A stretch of DNA of 64,000 bases from Clostridia bacterium (GCA_017553325.1 JAFZMH010000006.1:1-64000), one strand, 5' to 3'. Shown: positions 7,907 to 19,717, counted from the stretch's first letter. Numbers and translations: made by a program. The notes: generated by a model not told the origin, from the sequence alone.

Positions 7907-8533
7907 AAAACATCCTAAAACCCACTGTTTAGTGGGGTGTTTGAGGGTTTTCGTTGCCAAAAAATAATTTTAGTCCTTTCTCCGTGTTGTTTTTGATAGA
8001 AAAATTATTGTCTTTCACCCAAATTTTTTCGCTTAATTTTGTTTCGCAAATTTTCTGCAAAAATCATAGAGTTTCACACAGGTTTTATCTATCTCCGGTT
8101 TTGACCATATTGCTTTTTGTTTAAAATCGCAGGTTTTTCTGTATTTTTGTCCTAAAATGCTATGTTTTTCTCACTTTTTACGGGTTTTGCCCCATTTGCT
8201 CGCTTATTTGCTGTGTTTTGCGGTTTTTATCTGTTGGTGTGGCAAAGGTAGCGTGATGGCGTGGTGACAGTGCTGTTTTTGATCCTTAACGTTTTTTCGT
8301 GCGGTATTCGCGTGCACATTGTATGTTTGAGAGGTAATTTCTATTGCTAATCATAGGTATTATATCGCGTGCAAAACACCCGTTCCACGTAAAACAAATC
8401 TTCCACTTGTCCACAGCTGAATCGCGTTAATTATAGGTCAAAAATCTTAAATATAGAGAAATTGTTTGCAAAATGGTTAACAAATAAACCTTTTGTCTTT
8501 TCCAAATCGTGTTTTTAGACGTATTTTTGGGTT

Positions 8534-8562
8534 TTGACTTTCTCGTTTTTTGGTGGTATATT
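8534..8562 (+). promoter_or_regulatory. Promoter of the phosphoesterase gene
   Basis: TTGACT (8534-8539), 17-bp spacer, TATATT (8557-8562). Predicted start about 11 nt before the ATG at 8580, with GAGAGG as ribosome site. Confidence 0.7.
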
Positions 8563-8579
8563 TGTCGAGAGAGGTACTT

Positions 8580-9350
8580 ATGAAATACTACGTCGTTGCC
8601 GATCCGCATGGTTTTTATTCAGAATTGGTCTCCGCTCTTGATGAGAAGGGGTATTTTGATGACCATACGCCACACAAATTGATAATATGCGGAGATTTGC
8701 TTGACAGGGGCTCTGAAGCGCTCAAAATGCAAAAATTCGTTTTTGATCTCCTTGCAAAAGACGAGGTTATTCTCATCCGCGGCAATCACGAAGACCTCAT
8801 GCTCTCTCTTATTGATGATTGGGACGATCACAGTTTTGAAAGGCGTCATCACCTGCACAACGGGACGGTTGACACGGTTTTGCAGATGTCGGGCGAGTCT
8901 TCTGTCACGCCTGAAAACGGCGATAGAATATTGAAAATCGCACGCTCGTCAGCCTTTGTCAATCAAATTATTCCTCAAACGATAGATTATTTCGAGACGG
9001 AACGCTATATTTTCGTGCACGGCTGGATACCTTGCGTCCGCACTCAACTTACTTACAGCACGTATTTCAACAAAAAAATCGAAGATTGGCGCAACGCGGG
9101 AAGAGAAGATTGGACCGAGGCGCGCTGGATAAACGGCATGGACGCATGGATGCAGGGCGTGCGCGAGCGGGACAAGACGATAGTTTGCGGGCATTTCCAT
9201 TGCTCATACGGGCACGCGAATATAGAGCATCGGGGAAGCGAGTTTGGCGAAGACGCGGATTTTTCGCCGTTTGTTGCGGACGGAATACTTGCGATAGACG
9301 CTTGCACCGCCGTCTCAGGCAAAGTCAACTGCGTGGTGATTGAAGATTGA
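8580..9350 (+). CDS. Calcineurin-like metallophosphoesterase (PP1/ApaH type)
   Basis: 256 residues. The full metal-binding set of the calcineurin-like fold is present in order: ADPHG (D-x-H, residues 8-12), GDLLDRG near 43, RGNHE near 73, HGW near 150 and GHFH near 205. This spacing resembles bacterial PrpA/ApaH-like serine/threonine or dinucleotide phosphatases acting in the cytoplasm. The substrate is not predictable. ATG 8580 was chosen over upstream codons because it is preceded by GAGAGG at a 6-nt spacing and by a strong promoter. It is monocistronic: a bidirectional terminator follows immediately. It is the first rightward gene after the putative origin. Confidence 0.88.
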   Translation: MKYYVVADPHGFYSELVSALDEKGYFDDHTPHKLIICGDLLDRGSEALKMQKFVFDLLAKDEVILIRGNHEDLMLSLIDDWDDHSFERRHHLHNGTVDTVLQMSGESSVTPENGDRILKIARSSAFVNQIIPQTIDYFETERYIFVHGWIPCVRTQLTYSTYFNKKIEDWRNAGREDWTEARWINGMDAWMQGVRERDKTIVCGHFHCSYGHANIEHRGSEFGEDADFSPFVADGILAIDACTAVSGKVNCVVIED

Positions 9351-9375
9351 AAAAACGGGATATAATCCCGTTTTT
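9351..9375. terminator. Bidirectional terminator
   Basis: Stem AAAAACGGGA/TCCCGTTTTT with loop TATAA, between convergent genes (phosphoesterase rightward; the hlyIII-flavodoxin-MmcQ operon leftward). Confidence 0.85.
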
Positions 9376-9425
9376 TTATATAAAAGCGCCGTACCCAAAA
9401 CAGTACGGCAAGATTATTTTATTTT

Positions 9426-10106
9426 TTATTTTTTGTTTGTGGCAAGGAAGCTGGCGGATACGAGAGCCATAACGACCTCGTCGGAGACGGTATCGTCGAG
9501 GAGAACGGATATCCATAGTTTGTGGTTCATGTGGTAGGCGGGGAAAACTCCTGTCGGATACGGTTCGGATAGGGAGCCAGCGCGTTTTAAGTTTATAACG
9601 TCAACGAGTTCGTGTTCATCTGCCGAAGGGATGAGTTTTGCGCGGTTTATTCGCATTATCAGTCCAAACCAATTGCGTGAGTCTGCGTGGCGGAATACAC
9701 CTGCCGCCGAATATGGGTCGTCATTCCAAGGGAAATCTGGCGCAACGCCATAAACGTCATGTATTTTCGCGGCAATTCGATTGGCTTGATCGGATGAAAA
9801 AAGCACGTCTTCAAAGCAGGCATCGGCGATATCTTGCAAAATCTTTTCGTATGCCAAACGAACGTCTCCGACATAGCCGCCGACAATGCCGTCGGCGTTG
9901 ATTTGCGAATACTCTTCGTCGTTCATATTGTCTATAACTTTCGAACTTGCCGCGCCGTCTTTTGACACCTTGAAAACGAGGACAAAGTCCTCGTTCATAA
10001 AGGATTTTTCAAACACAAAACCGTCCTTGGCGTTTTGAAAACCGAAGCCTATAAGTTTTGAAAATATCGGACGCTTTCTCGCAAATATTTGTTGAAAAAT
10101 AGTCAT
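9426..10106 (-). CDS. MmcQ/YjbR family protein (CyaY-like fold)
   Basis: 226 residues. The C-terminal half matches the MmcQ/YjbR family: YGVAPDFPWNDDP, VFRHADSRNWFGLIMR, LKRAGSL and GVFPAYHMNHKLWISVLLD are its hallmark segments. These proteins have a double-wing, DNA-binding-like fold of unknown physiological role. The N-terminal ~110 residues are an additional domain not seen in the short (about 115-residue) members. It is the third gene of a leftward operon, starting 5 bp after the flavodoxin stop. Function remains unassigned. Confidence 0.82.
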   Translation of the reverse strand: MTIFQQIFARKRPIFSKLIGFGFQNAKDGFVFEKSFMNEDFVLVFKVSKDGAASSKVIDNMNDEEYSQINADGIVGGYVGDVRLAYEKILQDIADACFEDVLFSSDQANRIAAKIHDVYGVAPDFPWNDDPYSAAGVFRHADSRNWFGLIMRINRAKLIPSADEHELVDVINLKRAGSLSEPYPTGVFPAYHMNHKLWISVLLDDTVSDEVVMALVSASFLATNKK

Positions 10107-10111
10107 AAAGT

Positions 10112-10615
10112 TTATGCGTTTAACTCCAATTCCTTGATTTGCTCGCAGAATGCCTCGATTTGAGCGAGTTTGTCGTCGGATGGTTTGACGAGCGGATCGA
10201 CAATCGAAAGGGTGGGGAAGATTTTATCCTTTTTGAGGAGGGAGGCGAGTTTTACAAAGGACTTTTCGGCATTGCCACCGCTGGACGTTGCAAACGCGAG
10301 CACCGTTTTCTCTGCGAGAGCGACGCGATTTTGCTCTGCAAAAGTACGGATAGGCGGGGCAAACGTGCCTGCCCAAACGGGGTAACCCAAGATTACTACG
10401 TCGTATTTTTGCGCGTCAAACTCGTAGGGGACGAGCTTTGGGGTTTCTCCCATCACCGCGCTTTTCCCGCCCCAAAAGAATTTTTTGAAGCCCTTGTCCG
10501 GGTAGGCTTTTTCGGGTTCAATGCGGACAATGTCCGCCTCCAGTTGTTTTGCGAGTTCGTTTGCCACGAAATCGGCATTTCCTGATTGTGAATAATATAT
10601 GATTGCTATATTCAT
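10112..10615 (-). CDS. Flavodoxin family protein
   Basis: 167 residues. N-terminal MNIAIIYYSQSGNADFVANEL has the phosphate-binding loop of FMN flavodoxins (S-Q-S-G-N). The central YDVVILGYPVWAGTFAPPIRTF is the typical second FMN loop with aromatic residues, followed by FATSSGGNAEKSF. It likely acts as an electron carrier or NAD(P)H-dependent flavin reductase in the cytoplasm. The start at 10615 is supported by GGAGAT 9 nt upstream; the longer open frame lacks this. It lies between hlyIII and the MmcQ gene in a leftward operon. Confidence 0.87.
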   Translation of the reverse strand: MNIAIIYYSQSGNADFVANELAKQLEADIVRIEPEKAYPDKGFKKFFWGGKSAVMGETPKLVPYEFDAQKYDVVILGYPVWAGTFAPPIRTFAEQNRVALAEKTVLAFATSSGGNAEKSFVKLASLLKKDKIFPTLSIVDPLVKPSDDKLAQIEAFCEQIKELELNA

Positions 10616-10638
10616 GTGTTTTGATCTCCAAAAAATGG

Positions 10639-11334
10639 TTATATGAGTTGATAATAATTCGCGAGCATACACAGCATCGGACCGATGAGCACGAGCACAT
10701 GGAAGACGCTGTGCATATAGCGCTTGTATATGCGGAAGAATATTGCCCCGAGCAAGGAGGCGAGCAATCCCGCAAGATAGAGATAGCCGACGAGGTCCTT
10801 GTTGCGAATGCCGTCTCCCGTGAAGTTGGCGACGAAAAACGCCGCAAACAGCAGCGCCCCCACGATAAACGTCGAGCCTACGGAGATTTTGTGCGATTTG
10901 TCAAAGGCAAACAGGCAGCAAAACAGCATCGCAATCGACAAGACGAACGACACCCCGAACGCGATATAGCCGTATATATTGCCGTAGAGCAAGCAAAGAC
11001 TCGTTCCGCACGCGATGACGTTGAGGTTTACGGCGGGAAAATCCAACTTGCGCCACATTAGTTTTTTCTTGAGGTCCTTTGTGCCGTGATACTTCGTTGA
11101 GATAAAGAACTCCAACCCCAAGCAAAAACAGCTCAGAACCGCCGTCAAGACGCACTCAACGGTTGTCGCACGCAGAAGCATAAGGATGAGCATAACCACG
11201 GCAAAAACGACGCCAAGCGCGTGTGAGACCGTGTTGATAAGTTCCTCGAGAGGTGTATAGTAGACGAGGGAATTGTTTTTGTAGATTTCTTTCAGCTCGT
11301 CTGTGTTGTCAGGGGTTTTGAGTGCTTGAATCAT
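10639..11334 (-). CDS. Hemolysin III / PAQR-family membrane protein
   Basis: 231 residues with about seven hydrophobic membrane segments, as in the HlyIII/YqfA/PAQR superfamily. The family pattern is visible: EELINTVSHALGVVF near residue 32, STKYHGTKD near 79 (Ser...His), DFPAVNLNVIACGTSL near 97 (Asp), and the late HSVFHVLVLIGPM near 209 (paired His). These polar residues form a buried Zn site in PAQR structures. Despite the name, most members are not toxins; hydrolase activity on membrane lipids has been proposed. The ATG is 7 nt downstream of a TAATAT box, so the mRNA is predicted leaderless. First gene of a three-gene leftward operon. Confidence 0.85.
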   Translation of the reverse strand: MIQALKTPDNTDELKEIYKNNSLVYYTPLEELINTVSHALGVVFAVVMLILMLLRATTVECVLTAVLSCFCLGLEFFISTKYHGTKDLKKKLMWRKLDFPAVNLNVIACGTSLCLLYGNIYGYIAFGVSFVLSIAMLFCCLFAFDKSHKISVGSTFIVGALLFAAFFVANFTGDGIRNKDLVGYLYLAGLLASLLGAIFFRIYKRYMHSVFHVLVLIGPMLCMLANYYQLI

Positions 11335-11340
11335 GCTTAA

Positions 11341-11369
11341 ATATTAGGATATAATTGTATTTTTTGCAA
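11341..11369 (-). promoter_or_regulatory. hlyIII operon promoter, leaderless
   Basis: Minus strand TTGCAA (11369-11364), 17-bp spacer, TAATAT (11346-11341), then 6 nt to the ATG at 11334. No ribosome-binding sequence. Confidence 0.65.
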
Positions 11370-11440
11370 GATTTTAATTGTTTTTAGTAAAAAATATGGG
11401 GGTTTTTATTAAAAATTTCACGAAACGTGTTTTAAAATGC

Positions 11441-11469
11441 TTGATTTTATAGTGATATATTGTTATAAT
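11441..11469 (+). promoter_or_regulatory. gyrB promoter
   Basis: TTGATT (11441-11446), 17-bp spacer, TATAAT (11464-11469). This leaves an AT-rich leader of about 60 nt before a strong GGAGG site and the gyrB ATG. Confidence 0.65.
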
Positions 11470-11504
11470 TATTTTAATTATTATATTGTAAATATAATAT
11501 ATAA

Positions 11505-13448
<1,944 letters not shown>

Positions 13449-13459
13449 GGAGGACGATT

Positions 13460-16000
13460 ATGGCGAACATAAGAGACGACAAAAACAACGAATACGTACA
13501 ACATCTCGAAGATTCAATCGTAAAACCGGTTGAAATCAACGGCGAACTCAAAAAGTCCTTCATCTCCTACGCGATGGCGGTCAACGTGTCGCGTGCAATT
13601 CCGGACGCGAGAGACGGCTTGAAACCCGTCCACAGAAGAATACTCTACGCTATGAGCGAACTCGGGCTCACTCCCGACAAACCATACCGCAAGTGCGCTA
13701 TGGTCGTCGGCGAAGTGCTCGGCAAATACCATCCGCACGGCGACAGTTCCGTCTACGACGCGATGGTGCGTCTCGCGCAAGACTTCTCGATTCGTTGTCC
13801 GCTCATCGACGGACACGGCAACTTCGGTTCGGTGGACGGAGACCCTGCGGCGGCATATCGTTATACCGAGGCAAGACTTTCAAAAATTGCTCTTGAAATG
13901 ATAAGAGACATCGACAAGAAGACGGTCGATTTCTATCCCAACTTCGACGACACGAGAGAACAACCCGTCGTGCTTCCGTCGAGATTTCCAAACCTTTTGG
14001 TAAACGGCTCGGACGGTATCGCGGTGGGTATGGCGACGTCCATTCCTCCTCACAACCTCGGCGAGGTCATCGACGCGTCGGTTGCGCTTCTCGAAAACCC
14101 CGACCTCACGGTTGAGGAACTTATGGAATACATTCCTGCGCCGGACTTCCCGACGGGCGCGCTCGTGCTTGGCAGAAACCTCATCAAGCAGGCGTATCGC
14201 ACGGGCAGAGGCGCGGCAATTCTCCGCGCAAAGGCGGAAATCGAGGAGATGGCAAACGGCAAGAGCCGTATCGTCGTCACGGAAATTCCGTATCAGGTCA
14301 ACAAGGCGAAACTCATCGAGAACATAGCGGACCAAGTTCGCGACAAGCGTCTCGAAGGTATCAGCGACCTTAGGGAAGAGACGGACAGACACGGCATGCG
14401 CATCGTCATCGAACTCAAAAAGGACGTCAACGCGCAAGTGCTTCTCAATCAACTCTACAAGCAGACGGCGTTGCAGACGACTTTCAGCATGATAACGCTC
14501 GCGCTCGTGGACGGCGTCCCGAGAATTTTGAATCTCAAAGAAGTACTCGAAAACTATATCGCGCACCAAAAGGACGTCATCGTTCGCAGAACGCGTTTCG
14601 ACCTCGAAAAGGCGCAAGAGAGACAACATATTCTTCTCGGCCTTACGATAGCGCTTGAAAACATCGACGCAATCGTCGAACTCTTGAAGAAATCTCGCGA
14701 CCGTCAAGACGCTATGCAAAAACTCATGGACGGATATCAACTTTCCGACAAGCAGGCGGCGGCAATTCTCGATATGAGACTCCAACGTTTGACGGGTCTC
14801 GAAGTTGAAAAGATAAACGAGGAACTCGCTTTCTTGACCGACCAAATCGCATATTTCAACCTCGTGCTTTCCAGCGACGACGAAGTCAAGAAGATTATCA
14901 TCAAGGAAATCACGGAAATCAAGGACAGATACGCGACGCCGAGACTATCCGAACTCACCTACGACTACGGCGACATCGACATCGAAGACCTCATCGAAAA
15001 GGAAGACGTCGTCATCTCCATGACGCACGGCGGCTATATCAAACGCATGCCGGTTGCCGAATACAAGGCGCAACACAGAGGCGGCGTGGGCGTCACCGCT
15101 CACAAGGCGAAGGACGAAGATTTCGTCGAAAAGATCTTCACCTGCAACACGCACGAGCGCATTATGTTCTTCACGAACCTCGGCAAGGTGTTCACGTTGA
15201 AGGCGTACGAGATACCCGAAGCGGCGAGAACCGCAAGAGGCAGAGCGGCGGTCAACCTTCTCCAACTCGAACAGGGCGAGAAGATTCAATCCTTTATGTG
15301 GGCTCCCGAGGACAAGGAAGGCTTGTTCTTGATGCTCGCGACCAAGAAAGGTCTCATCAAAAAGACTCCGCTTGAAGAATTTGCTTCAATCAAGCGCAAC
15401 GGCAAGATTGCAATCAAATTCAACGAGGACGACGAACTCATCGACGCAATGATTACGTCGGGCAACGACGAGTGCTTGATTGCGTCCAGCGAGGGTATGT
15501 GCATTCACTTCAACGAGAAAGACGTTCGCCCCGTCGGCAGAACGGCAATGGGCGTCAAGGCGATGAATCTCGGCAAGAACGCAACTCTCGTGGCGCTTGC
15601 AATCGTCAACCCGGGCAGTGAAATCTTGACCGTCACCGCAAACGGCTACGGCAAGCGCACCGCAATCGAGGAGTATCCGCTTCAAGGCAGAGCGGGCAAG
15701 GGCGTAAAAGCAGGCGTCTTCAACGAGAAGACCGGCGACGTCGTGAGCTTGCGCGTTTTACCGCCTGAAATGGACATTATGATGATCACGAGCGGCGGTA
15801 TAATCATTCGCGTCGAGGCGGACGAAATCAGCAAGATCGGACGTTCTACGCAGGGCGTTCGCATCATGAAACTCAAAGACGAAAAGGTGAACGTCATGGC
15901 GACGGCTCTCACCCCGCACGTCGACGAGGAAGAACTCGAAGAGGGCGCGGAAGCCGAAGTAAACGAAGCGGCTGAAGGGACCGAAACGGTTGAAGAATAA
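13460..16000 (+). CDS. gyrA: DNA gyrase subunit A
   Basis: 846 residues. It is the DNA cleavage-religation subunit; the catalytic tyrosine sits in [14 protein letters not shown] near residue 135. The quinolone-resistance region reads [17 protein letters not shown], with the usual Ser. The C-terminal beta-pinwheel begins near residue 510. The GyrA-box there reads QHRGGVG rather than the textbook Q-R-R-G-G-K-G, a substitution worth noting because this loop drives DNA wrapping. An acidic tail ([18 protein letters not shown]) ends the protein. It has a strong AAGGAGG ribosome site, co-transcribed with gyrB. Confidence 0.97.
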   Translation: MANIRDDKNNEYVQHLEDSIVKPVEINGELKKSFISYAMAVNVSRAIPDARDGLKPVHRRILYAMSELGLTPDKPYRKCAMVVGEVLGKYHPHGDSSVYDAMVRLAQDFSIRCPLIDGHGNFGSVDGDPAAAYRYTEARLSKIALEMIRDIDKKTVDFYPNFDDTREQPVVLPSRFPNLLVNGSDGIAVGMATSIPPHNLGEVIDASVALLENPDLTVEELMEYIPAPDFPTGALVLGRNLIKQAYRTGRGAAILRAKAEIEEMANGKSRIVVTEIPYQVNKAKLIENIADQVRDKRLEGISDLREETDRHGMRIVIELKKDVNAQVLLNQLYKQTALQTTFSMITLALVDGVPRILNLKEVLENYIAHQKDVIVRRTRFDLEKAQERQHILLGLTIALENIDAIVELLKKSRDRQDAMQKLMDGYQLSDKQAAAILDMRLQRLTGLEVEKINEELAFLTDQIAYFNLVLSSDDEVKKIIIKEITEIKDRYATPRLSELTYDYGDIDIEDLIEKEDVVISMTHGGYIKRMPVAEYKAQHRGGVGVTAHKAKDEDFVEKIFTCNTHERIMFFTNLGKVFTLKAYEIPEAARTARGRAAVNLLQLEQGEKIQSFMWAPEDKEGLFLMLATKKGLIKKTPLEEFASIKRNGKIAIKFNEDDELIDAMITSGNDECLIASSEGMCIHFNEKDVRPVGRTAMGVKAMNLGKNATLVALAIVNPGSEILTVTANGYGKRTAIEEYPLQGRAGKGVKAGVFNEKTGDVVSLRVLPPEMDIMMITSGGIIIRVEADEISKIGRSTQGVRIMKLKDEKVNVMATALTPHVDEEELEEGAEAEVNEAAEGTETVEE

Positions 16001-16012
16001 GGGGAGATTGCT

Positions 16013-17719
16013 ATGGAAGAAAGAAGATGGTTCAAGAGTATGACGCTCTACCAAGTGTGGCCGAGGTCCTTCGCGGACGGCAACAACGACGGTATCGGCG
16101 ATCTCAAAGGCATACTTTCAAAACTCGACTATATCAAGAGTTTGGGCGCGGACGCGGTGTGGTTTAGTCCACTCTACGTCTCCCCGCAGAACGATTACGG
16201 CTACGACATCGCCGACTACAAGAACATCGACCCTGCCTACGGCACGCTCGACGATTTCAAAGCGGTGCTCGACAAGGCGCACGAGATTGGGCTCAAAGTG
16301 GTGATGGACCTCGTCATAAATCACACGAGCGATCAACACGAGTGGTTCAAAAAATCTTGCGCGAAAGAAGAGCCGTACACGGACTTCTACATTTGGGAGA
16401 AGGGAAGAGGCAAGGACGGCAAAAAGGCCCCCAACAACTGGATGTCCACGTTCCCGGGCTCCGCGTGGGAGTACAACGAGCAGAGAGGAGAGTTCTATCT
16501 CCACCTCTACGCAAAAGAACAACCCGATCTCAACCACGACAACCCCGCCGTCAGAGAGGCGATAAAGGACGTTATGCGTTTTTGGCTCGATATGGGCGTG
16601 GACGGCTTCAGAGAGGACGTCATCACGCAAATCAGCAAGCGCAGAAAAAAGGACGGCAAATTGCCGGCGGGCAACCCGCTTATGCCTGCGTCCCGCGGTA
16701 TGGAGCACTACAACAACGGTCCGCATATCCACGAGTTTTTGCAAGACTATCGCTCCGTGCTCGCAGAGTATGACGACAGATTCCAAGTCGGCGAATCTCC
16801 GATGGTCAACCCAAAGACCGCGCTCAAATACGTCAACGAAAATCGTCAGGAACTCGACATGATGATTGGGTTCCAACACATGGAAGCGGACTGCATTATT
16901 ATCCCGTGGGTGCACAAAAAATTCGATTTGGTCAAGCTGAAAAAAGTGTATTACAACTGGCAGACGAAGCTCTATCACAGAGCGTGGAACGCCAACTATC
17001 TCGAATCGCACGACCAACCGCGTATCATTTCCAGATACGGGAGCGAGAAATTGCACGACGAGTCGGGCAAGGCGCTTGCGGTTATGTATTCCTTCTTGAG
17101 CGGGACCCAATTCGTTTATCAAGGACAGGAAATCGGCATGACGTCCCTCGACTATACGCACGCTCCCGAGGGGACGGACCCGTGGGCGCAGTTCAAGGAC
17201 ATTTCAACCTTCTGCGTGAGAGACCTTATGCGCAAGTTCGGGTTTAAGGACGCCAAGATTTTGAAGACGGCGCACACGGCGGCACGCGACAACGCGCGCA
17301 CACCCGTGCAGTGGACGGGAGGCAAAAACGCAGGATTCAGCGACGTCGAACCGTGGTTTACGGTCAACCCAAACTACGTTGGCGTGAACGTTGAAAAAGA
17401 AGAGGCGGATCCAAACTCTCTTCTCAATTTCTACCGCAAGGTCATCGCTCTGCGCAAGAAATACGCGGACTCCGTCATCTACGGCAAATTCGATATGTAT
17501 TTGAAGAACGATAGACAACTCTTCGTCTACGACAAGACGAGCGAGGACGACAAGCAGAAACTCCGCGTTGTCATCAACCTGAGCGAAAAGTCCGTGCCGA
17601 GAAAGCGCGTCGCCGCGTTGATTCCCGAAAACGCTCACGAAATTTTGAGCGTTTACGAGGGAGAACTCGGGGACAAACTTCGCCCCTACGAAGCAAGGGT
17701 TTATCTGTTGCACAAATAA
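16013..17719 (+). CDS. GH13 alpha-glucosidase (oligo-1,6-glucosidase-like)
   Basis: 568 residues, close to the ~560 of MalL/TreC-type enzymes. It starts TLYQVWPRSFADGNNDGIGDL, diagnostic of GH13 subfamilies that hydrolyse short alpha-glucosides (isomaltose, trehalose-6-phosphate, sucrose). Conserved regions are visible: DLVINHTS (I), DGFREDVI with the nucleophile Asp (II), QVGESPM with the acid/base Glu (III) and ESHDQPR with the transition-state Asp (IV). There is no signal peptide, so it is cytoplasmic. It lies 13 bp after gyrA with its own ribosome site, probably read through from gyrBA; this is an odd metabolic passenger in a gyrase operon. The exact substrate is undetermined. Confidence 0.9.
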   Translation: MEERRWFKSMTLYQVWPRSFADGNNDGIGDLKGILSKLDYIKSLGADAVWFSPLYVSPQNDYGYDIADYKNIDPAYGTLDDFKAVLDKAHEIGLKVVMDLVINHTSDQHEWFKKSCAKEEPYTDFYIWEKGRGKDGKKAPNNWMSTFPGSAWEYNEQRGEFYLHLYAKEQPDLNHDNPAVREAIKDVMRFWLDMGVDGFREDVITQISKRRKKDGKLPAGNPLMPASRGMEHYNNGPHIHEFLQDYRSVLAEYDDRFQVGESPMVNPKTALKYVNENRQELDMMIGFQHMEADCIIIPWVHKKFDLVKLKKVYYNWQTKLYHRAWNANYLESHDQPRIISRYGSEKLHDESGKALAVMYSFLSGTQFVYQGQEIGMTSLDYTHAPEGTDPWAQFKDISTFCVRDLMRKFGFKDAKILKTAHTAARDNARTPVQWTGGKNAGFSDVEPWFTVNPNYVGVNVEKEEADPNSLLNFYRKVIALRKKYADSVIYGKFDMYLKNDRQLFVYDKTSEDDKQKLRVVINLSEKSVPRKRVAALIPENAHEILSVYEGELGDKLRPYEARVYLLHK

Positions 17720-17736
17720 GTTTGAAGCAAAAAATC

Positions 17737-17762
17737 AAAAGCGTGCCGATTGGCACGCTTTT
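17737..17762. terminator. Bidirectional terminator
   Basis: Stem AAAAGCGTGCC/GGCACGCTTTT with a 4-nt loop, between the convergent glucosidase and uppP genes. Confidence 0.85.
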
Positions 17763-18534
17763 AAATTTTAACCCCGAAGAGAGGAAGGACGGACGTCGCA
17801 ACCCCGAGCAAAGCGGTGTATATCACGAATGGTTTTAGGCTGTGGTTTTCAATCGTTTTTAAAAAGAATTTGATTGCGACAAGCCCCGAAACGAAGGCGC
17901 AAACGACGCCTATCGCTATGCAGTACCATGGTGCGGAAAGGACGAAATCACCCCTCAAAACGTCCGCGGTTTCAACCGTTGCGGAACCCAAAATTATGGG
18001 TATCGAAAGCAAAAACGAGAAGTCCGCGGCATCTCTTTTTTCGACGCCGAGAAAAGTCAAACAAGAGATTGTCGCTCCGCTTCTCGACACTCCGGGCAAA
18101 ACCGCTATTCCTTGCAAAACGCCTGTTAATATGCTTGTTTTGAACGATAAAACCCTATTTTGTGCTATTTTTATGTTTTCTCCGACAAACAAAAAAGTGG
18201 CTGTCAACACAAAACCGAACCCCAAAAATTCGCCGTTTAAAAGGGACGGGAAGAAGTGCTTGAACAAAAGCGCAATCACGACAGTCGGCACGCAGGCGAC
18301 AAGCAAACAGGCAGTTGTTTTTTGAAACGGTTTTTTGACAAGTTCGACTATGCGTTTTCGCATGGCGATAATGACTGCGACAAGCGTGCCCGCGTGCAAC
18401 GCAACGTTGAAGAACAAATCGGGTGTTCCCACGCCAAGCTTTTCAAGGAGCAAAAGATGTCCCGACGAGGACACGGGCAGAAACTCGGCAAGCCCCTGCA
18501 CTATGCCCAAAATTATGCAATAAAGTACGTCCAT
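17761..18534 (-). CDS. uppP: Undecaprenyl-diphosphatase UppP (BacA)
   Basis: 257 residues, multi-pass membrane protein. It dephosphorylates undecaprenyl pyrophosphate on the outer face of the membrane, recycling the lipid carrier for peptidoglycan synthesis; overexpression gives bacitracin tolerance. Both signatures are present: GLAEFLPVSSSGHLLL at residues ~14-29 and PGVSRSGATISCL near residue 150. Seven to eight hydrophobic segments fit the fold. It is monocistronic, leftward, convergent with the GH13 gene and divergent from ychF. The ribosome site is weak. Confidence 0.94.
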   Translation of the reverse strand: MDVLYCIILGIVQGLAEFLPVSSSGHLLLLEKLGVGTPDLFFNVALHAGTLVAVIIAMRKRIVELVKKPFQKTTACLLVACVPTVVIALLFKHFFPSLLNGEFLGFGFVLTATFLFVGENIKIAQNRVLSFKTSILTGVLQGIAVLPGVSRSGATISCLTFLGVEKRDAADFSFLLSIPIILGSATVETADVLRGDFVLSAPWYCIAIGVVCAFVSGLVAIKFFLKTIENHSLKPFVIYTALLGVATSVLPLFGVKI

Positions 18535-18634
18535 AAATTTTCCGCTTTACTATTTTTGGTTTTATGTTTATAATATTTTATTAGAAAAAATATCTTGTAG
18601 AACTCAACTTGAAGATTTGAGTTTTTGGTGAAAT

Positions 18635-19717
18635 ATGAAACTTGGTGTAGTAGGGCTGCCAAACGTCGGCAAGAGCACACTTTTCAACGCAATCACGAAG
18701 GCGGGAGCGCAAGCCGCCAATTATCCGTTCTGCACGATAGAACCCAACGTCGGCGTAGTAGCCGTCCCCGATGCGAGACTAGAAAAACTCGCGGCTCTTT
18801 ACGACAGCAAAAAAATCACCCCGACCTCTCTCGAATTTGTGGATATTGCGGGACTCGTCAAGGGCGCAAGCAGAGGAGAGGGGCTAGGCAACAAGTTTTT
18901 GTCCCACATAAGGGAAGTGGACGCAATAGTCCACGTCGTAAGATGCTTCGACGACGAAAACATCACGCACGTCGACGGAAGTGTCAACCCCGAGCGCGAT
19001 ATCGAGACGATAAACCTCGAGCTCATATTCGCCGATCTCGAAACGCTCGAGCGTCGTATGGCAAAGGCGGTCACGATGCTCAAAGCCGACAAAAAGTACC
19101 AAGAGGACGTTGACCGCTTGACCAAAATGCAAAAGTGGCTCGAAGACGGAAAACCTTTGCGCAACCTCGACGTGGACGAAGAGTTTAAAAAGTTTATAGA
19201 AGAGCAATTTTTGCTCACGTCCAAACCCGTCATATACGTCGCCAACACCGACGAGGCGGGAATTGCCGGCAACGACTATTCCAAAGAGGTCGAACGCATA
19301 GCAAAGAGCGAGGGTGCGGGCGTAATCGTGCTCTGCGCCAAACTCGAAGAGGACTTGACAGAACTCGCCGACGACGAACGCGAGATGTTTATGGCGGAAT
19401 ACGGACTTGAAGAGAGCGGTCTCGATCGTCTCGTCAAAGCGTCCTACGACCTTCTCGGTCTCATCAGTTATCTTACTGCGGGCGAAAAGGAAACTCGCGC
19501 CTGGACGATAAAGAAGGGCACGAAGGCTCCCGAAGCCGCCGGCAAGATACACAGCGATTTCGAACGCGGTTTCATCCGCGCGGAAATAGTCGACTACGCA
19601 ACCCTTCTCGAATGCGGTTCTTTCAACGTCGCAAAGGAAAAGGGGAAAGTTCGTAGCGAGGGCAAAGATTACGTGATGCAAGATAACGACGTGGTGCTTT
19701 TCCGCATCAACGTCTAA
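18635..19717 (+). CDS. ychF: Redox-regulated ATPase YchF (OLA1 family)
   Basis: 360 residues. It is an Obg-related P-loop protein that prefers ATP and associates with ribosomes. Motifs: G1 GLPNVGKSTLFNAIT at residues 8-22, G3 DIAGLVKGASRGEGLGNKF near 70 and a TGS domain at the C-terminus (about 280-360). It starts MKLGVVGLPNVGKS with GGTGA 4 nt upstream. The ~65-nt leader contains a small AACTCAA/TTGAGTT hairpin. Its stop codon is the TAA of a truncated copy of the dispersed repeat. Confidence 0.95.
   Translation: MKLGVVGLPNVGKSTLFNAITKAGAQAANYPFCTIEPNVGVVAVPDARLEKLAALYDSKKITPTSLEFVDIAGLVKGASRGEGLGNKFLSHIREVDAIVHVVRCFDDENITHVDGSVNPERDIETINLELIFADLETLERRMAKAVTMLKADKKYQEDVDRLTKMQKWLEDGKPLRNLDVDEEFKKFIEEQFLLTSKPVIYVANTDEAGIAGNDYSKEVERIAKSEGAGVIVLCAKLEEDLTELADDEREMFMAEYGLEESGLDRLVKASYDLLGLISYLTAGEKETRAWTIKKGTKAPEAAGKIHSDFERGFIRAEIVDYATLLECGSFNVAKEKGKVRSEGKDYVMQDNDVVLFRINV

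Larger units (their letters stand above)
7366..8533. other. Candidate oriC / origin-proximal region
   Basis: About 1.17 kb without a convincing gene. Up to about 7.9 kb the top strand is A/C-rich; beyond it becomes strongly T/G-rich, the kind of switch seen where replication forks diverge. Genes to the left (dnaA, parAB) mostly run left and those to the right (gyrBA, ychF and on) mostly run right. Three parS-like sites cluster at the switch. A DnaA-box-like TTGTCCACA lies at 8408-8416. I see only this one good box, so a classical DnaA-box cluster is not demonstrated. Two AT-rich TAGAAA...TTTCTA inverted repeats lie at 7432-7458 and 7551-7577. Confidence 0.55.

Noticed and set aside
10639..11334. 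Haemolysin toxin
   Set aside because: The family name is historical; the sequence is a PAQR-type membrane protein with a likely metal site.
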